Assembly: GCA_016219185.1 (NCBI GenBank)
Contig: JACRBZ010000073.1
Coordinates: forward strand, 36,180-100,179
Source of the DNA: Deltaproteobacteria bacterium
GTDB lineage: Bacteria > Desulfobacterota > Desulfobacteria > Desulfobacterales > Desulfatirhabdiaceae
DNA: 64,000 nucleotides
Reading direction: 5' to 3'
The position numbers and the translations under genes are program-made. Shown here piece by piece: positions 61,750 through 64,000 of this stretch; positions within the stretch are counted from its first letter, which is position 1; the number at the start of each line of letters is the position of its first letter. Under the pieces are notes generated by a model, which searched no databases, was not told the DNA's origin, and saw only the letters and a list, made by a program, of their open reading frames with translations.

Positions 61750-63492
61750 TCATTCTTTTTTCTCCGATAATAATTTTGCCATATTGATTCGGGCATCGAC
61801 AAAATCAGGGTTTATTCTGATGGCTTCTTTAAAGAGCGCGAGCGCTTCATCAGATTTTCCAATTAACACAAGTGAAATACCCAAATTGTTCATAGCTTCA
61901 ACATAGTCCGGGCGGATTTTTAGCGCTTTTGCGTAATATATAATGGCATTGCCATTTTGTTTGAGTTCAAAATATAAACTCGCCAAAGAATAATAGGATT
62001 GTGCGGAATTAGGATTATACGCGATTGCGTTTTGATAGTGAAAGATTGCCTCCTGAAAATGTCCCTGTTTGTTTGCTATGAACCCAAGGTTGTGGTAGGC
62101 ATCGCCATAGCCCGGAAATATTCGAATCGCTTCGCGATAATGCACAATAGCCTCATTGTAGTTGCCTTTTTCAGCAAGTGAAACGCCTAAATTGTTGTGT
62201 GCAACGAAATTTTCCGACGTGGACTTTAGGGCATGCTCAAACAGTGTAATGTTGTTTTCCCAGTGCCGAATCTGAAATGAGGTTAATAACCAAAGCACAC
62301 TCAAAGTACCAACAGCACTTACTGAAAGGACAATGGTTTTATGCCTCCAGGATTGAGCCATTTCGGGAAGCTGCCATGATATCATTATGAATAACCCGAT
62401 AAGAGGGATGTATGTATATCGGTCTGCATATCCCTGATAACCTACTTGAACCAGTCCAATAACCGGTACCAAGGTTCCGATGTACCAAAACCAACCAACC
62501 GTAAGCCATGGTCTGCGTCGGAGTTTTCGAATAGACAGATAGAATATGGGTAAGATAACAAAAAGTGAGGCTATAAACTTCCATAAAAAAAACATCCGGG
62601 GATGAGGATATAAAACAGCAAGTGGAAATGGACAAACCATTTTTGCAAGATACTCTGTGTATGATATTAAGGGGTTGGTAATCCGGGATATCAGAGGATA
62701 CGCTTCAATTGAGTTGAAAGCTCTGTGTTGCGCTACAAGTGTTATTAAGCAGGAAAGAAATGAAAGCATTAAAAAAGGAATTTTTTCAACCAGTAAATGC
62801 CCTAAAACCCACTTAAATTGAACTGTGATTTTATTAGAAAACACTTCGGGAAATCTTTTTAATGGCCAGTAATCCAGGATGAGAAAAACAAAAGGTAATG
62901 TTACGACCATGGGCTTGGTCATAAGAGCACAGATAAAGAATAACAGGGATAATAAATACTGCTGGCGGTTCTTTTTCTGACAATAATGAGTGTAAGACAA
63001 TAAGGCCAGAAAGCAGAAAAAAGTACTCAATACATCTTTTCGTTCAGCAATCCAGGCAACAGATTCCACATGAAGGGGGTGGAGCGCAAAAAGGGCAGCA
63101 ACAAAACTGCTTTTCCAAAATTCTCTTGTCATCGTGCTCAGCAATACCAATAATAGAACAGTATTCAGAATATGAAATCCAACGCTGGTTAGGTGATGGC
63201 CGCCGGCATTAAGCCCAAATATCTGAATATCTGTCATGTGAGATATCCATGTAAGGGGATGCCAGTTGGCTGCTTCAATTGCTGTCAGAGACCATAAAAT
63301 ATTCTTGAATGTCAATCCTCCCAGGACTCTGGGATTATGGAACACATACATATCGTCATCGTAATTGGTAAAATCGTAGTCTTTAACAGGTAAATATACA
63401 CTGAGAGTTGCTAAAATGATAATAGAATAAACGATCACAGCCCGGAGTAAGGTAGGATTCTTTATTATTTTGCCCATGTTTTTGTCAATCAT
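61750..63492 (-). CDS. Polytopic membrane protein with C-terminal TPR repeats (TMTC-like)
   Basis: About ten membrane helices in residues 15-410 (AVIVYSIIILATLSVYLPV; ALHPLHVESVAWIAERKDVL; YFLHPHPRM-like loop). NYDDDMYVFHNPRVLGGLTF and HPLHVESVAWIAERKDVLST are typical of DUF1736/PMT-like glycosyltransferases of the TMTC kind. Residues ~430-580 are four or more TPR repeats (AHNNLGVSLAEKGNYNEAIV; YHNLGFIANKQGHFQEAIF). Such proteins may transfer sugars from a lipid carrier outside the membrane. It is convergent with the glycosyltransferase gene, suggesting a shared pathway. Confidence 0.82.
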   Translation of the reverse strand: MIDKNMGKIIKNPTLLRAVIVYSIIILATLSVYLPVKDYDFTNYDDDMYVFHNPRVLGGLTFKNILWSLTAIEAANWHPLTWISHMTDIQIFGLNAGGHHLTSVGFHILNTVLLLVLLSTMTREFWKSSFVAALFALHPLHVESVAWIAERKDVLSTFFCFLALLSYTHYCQKKNRQQYLLSLLFFICALMTKPMVVTLPFVFLILDYWPLKRFPEVFSNKITVQFKWVLGHLLVEKIPFLMLSFLSCLITLVAQHRAFNSIEAYPLISRITNPLISYTEYLAKMVCPFPLAVLYPHPRMFFLWKFIASLFVILPIFYLSIRKLRRRPWLTVGWFWYIGTLVPVIGLVQVGYQGYADRYTYIPLIGLFIMISWQLPEMAQSWRHKTIVLSVSAVGTLSVLWLLTSFQIRHWENNITLFEHALKSTSENFVAHNNLGVSLAEKGNYNEAIVHYREAIRIFPGYGDAYHNLGFIANKQGHFQEAIFHYQNAIAYNPNSAQSYYSLASLYFELKQNGNAIIYYAKALKIRPDYVEAMNNLGISLVLIGKSDEALALFKEAIRINPDFVDARINMAKLLSEKKE

Positions 63493-63644
63493 AAGAAAGA
63501 CTTTTCAATATTTTTTACTTTATCTTGGATTTCGCTTGTTACGGTTTCGGGTTAGCTTATTTGTGCTGCCTAATTAGCGATTATAGTGCGCTTATATAAA
63601 TAAGTCAAAATACCAATAAGTTATAACATCCTAATTTAATTTAA

Positions 63645-64000
63645 AATAATTTAAAAATATTGACCCACGGTCAGGCTTCGGTAGCCATGGTTACCGCGAT
63701 ATTATGTCAGGTATTCCAAATGTATCGACTATGTCAGTTTGCTGAAAAATCACAGATCCTCAATATCATCTTCCCCGATATCGCAGCCAAAGAGTATTTC
63801 GATGACAGGATGGCTGATACCCTTGATGCGATTTACGATTATGGTATCGGGAACCTTGAGATGCTCATCACCCGGCACATAATCAAACATTTTGAGATTC
63901 GAACCACAGTTGCTCATAACGATACCACATCGGCATCAACGTTTGGAAACTGCGACAAGCATCCGGGTGAGGGCATTACGATCACCTATGGTTACAGCAA
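63645..64000 (+). CDS. IS1634-like (IS4 superfamily) transposase, partial
   Basis: From 63660 the frame reads LTHGQASVAMVTAILCQVFQ, then KEYFDDRMADTLDAIYDYGI and TVAHNDTTSASTFGN...GITITYGYS up to the window edge. The NDTTS and ITYGYS segments match the first DDE Asp region of IS1634-type transposases. The frame is closed by TAA at 63642, so the usual ~40 residues before THG are missing; the element may be truncated or start at TTG 63660. The preceding 63493-63644 is AT-rich and holds no gene. Confidence 0.7.

Noticed and set aside
57088-64000. CRISPR array near the Cad1-like gene
   Set aside because: I looked for regularly spaced 25-40 bp repeats on both sides and found none.

Overview
The window looks like a chromosomal segment of a free-living, probably strictly anaerobic Desulfobacterota bacterium (Desulfobacterales-like). 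This is inferred from a selenocysteine-containing SelD, an AmmeMemoRadiSam locus, a complete bat (VWA/BatD/MoxR) operon, sigma-54 control, an acyl-CoA oxidation operon and TIR-bounded dispersed repeats between genes. No rRNA, tRNA or CRISPR array was seen.

Layout. 0-5.6 kb: the end of a chemosensory cluster (MCP, CheW, CheB, CheR, PleD-like diguanylate cyclase). 5.6-10.4 kb: a receiver-domain relic, selD with an in-frame UGA, an alpha/beta hydrolase and two flavin/NAD(P)H oxidoreductases. 10.4-15.5 kb: AmrS radical SAM enzyme with Tat signal, an AmrB-AmrA fusion and a membrane spermidine-synthase-like protein. 15.5-28 kb: an accessory region. It holds a toxin-antitoxin-like relic, a GNAT protein, a 3.4-kb insert flanked by 91-bp direct repeats (SMP-30-like protein, amidohydrolase), mntH-uspA, then what I read as a decayed integron: a tyrosine-recombinase relic on the minus strand facing away from HNH, DUF4238 and caspase-like genes separated by two convincing attC sites. 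DUF4160/DUF2442 and RHH/truncated MazF follow.

28-34.3 kb: a minus-strand operon for an ABC exporter, LolA-like protein and outer-membrane barrel, preceded by a good -24/-12 promoter and a divergent sigma-54 activator gene. 34.4-42.7 kb: the bat operon (BatE, BatD, BatB-C fusion, BatA, DUF4381, DUF58, MoxR) plus DUF486. 42.7-46.7 kb: Hsp20, chorismate mutase/prephenate dehydrogenase, small proteins and an S24-type repressor with palindromic operators. 46.7-56.8 kb: a TetR regulator and an acyl-CoA oxidation operon (MaoC-SDR-SCP2 protein; HMG-CoA-synthase-like/DUF35/SDR triple fusion; thiolase; acyl-CoA dehydrogenase; dienoyl-CoA-reductase-like flavoenzyme). 57.1-59.3 kb: a CARF-adenosine deaminase protein of the Cad1 type, with substitutions in the metal site and no cas genes nearby. 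59.4-63.5 kb: hicB with a nonsense-mutated hicA, a methyltransferase, a glycosyltransferase and a TPR membrane protein. The window ends inside an IS1634-like transposase.

The most notable items are the orphan Cad1-like protein, the relic integron carrying a caspase-like cassette, the Tat-exported AmrS with a CxxCH motif, and the HMGCS-DUF35-SDR fusion whose nucleophilic Cys position appears to be Gln. At least four copies of a ~125-160 bp TIR-bounded repeat sit between genes, two of them containing the stop codon of the upstream gene.
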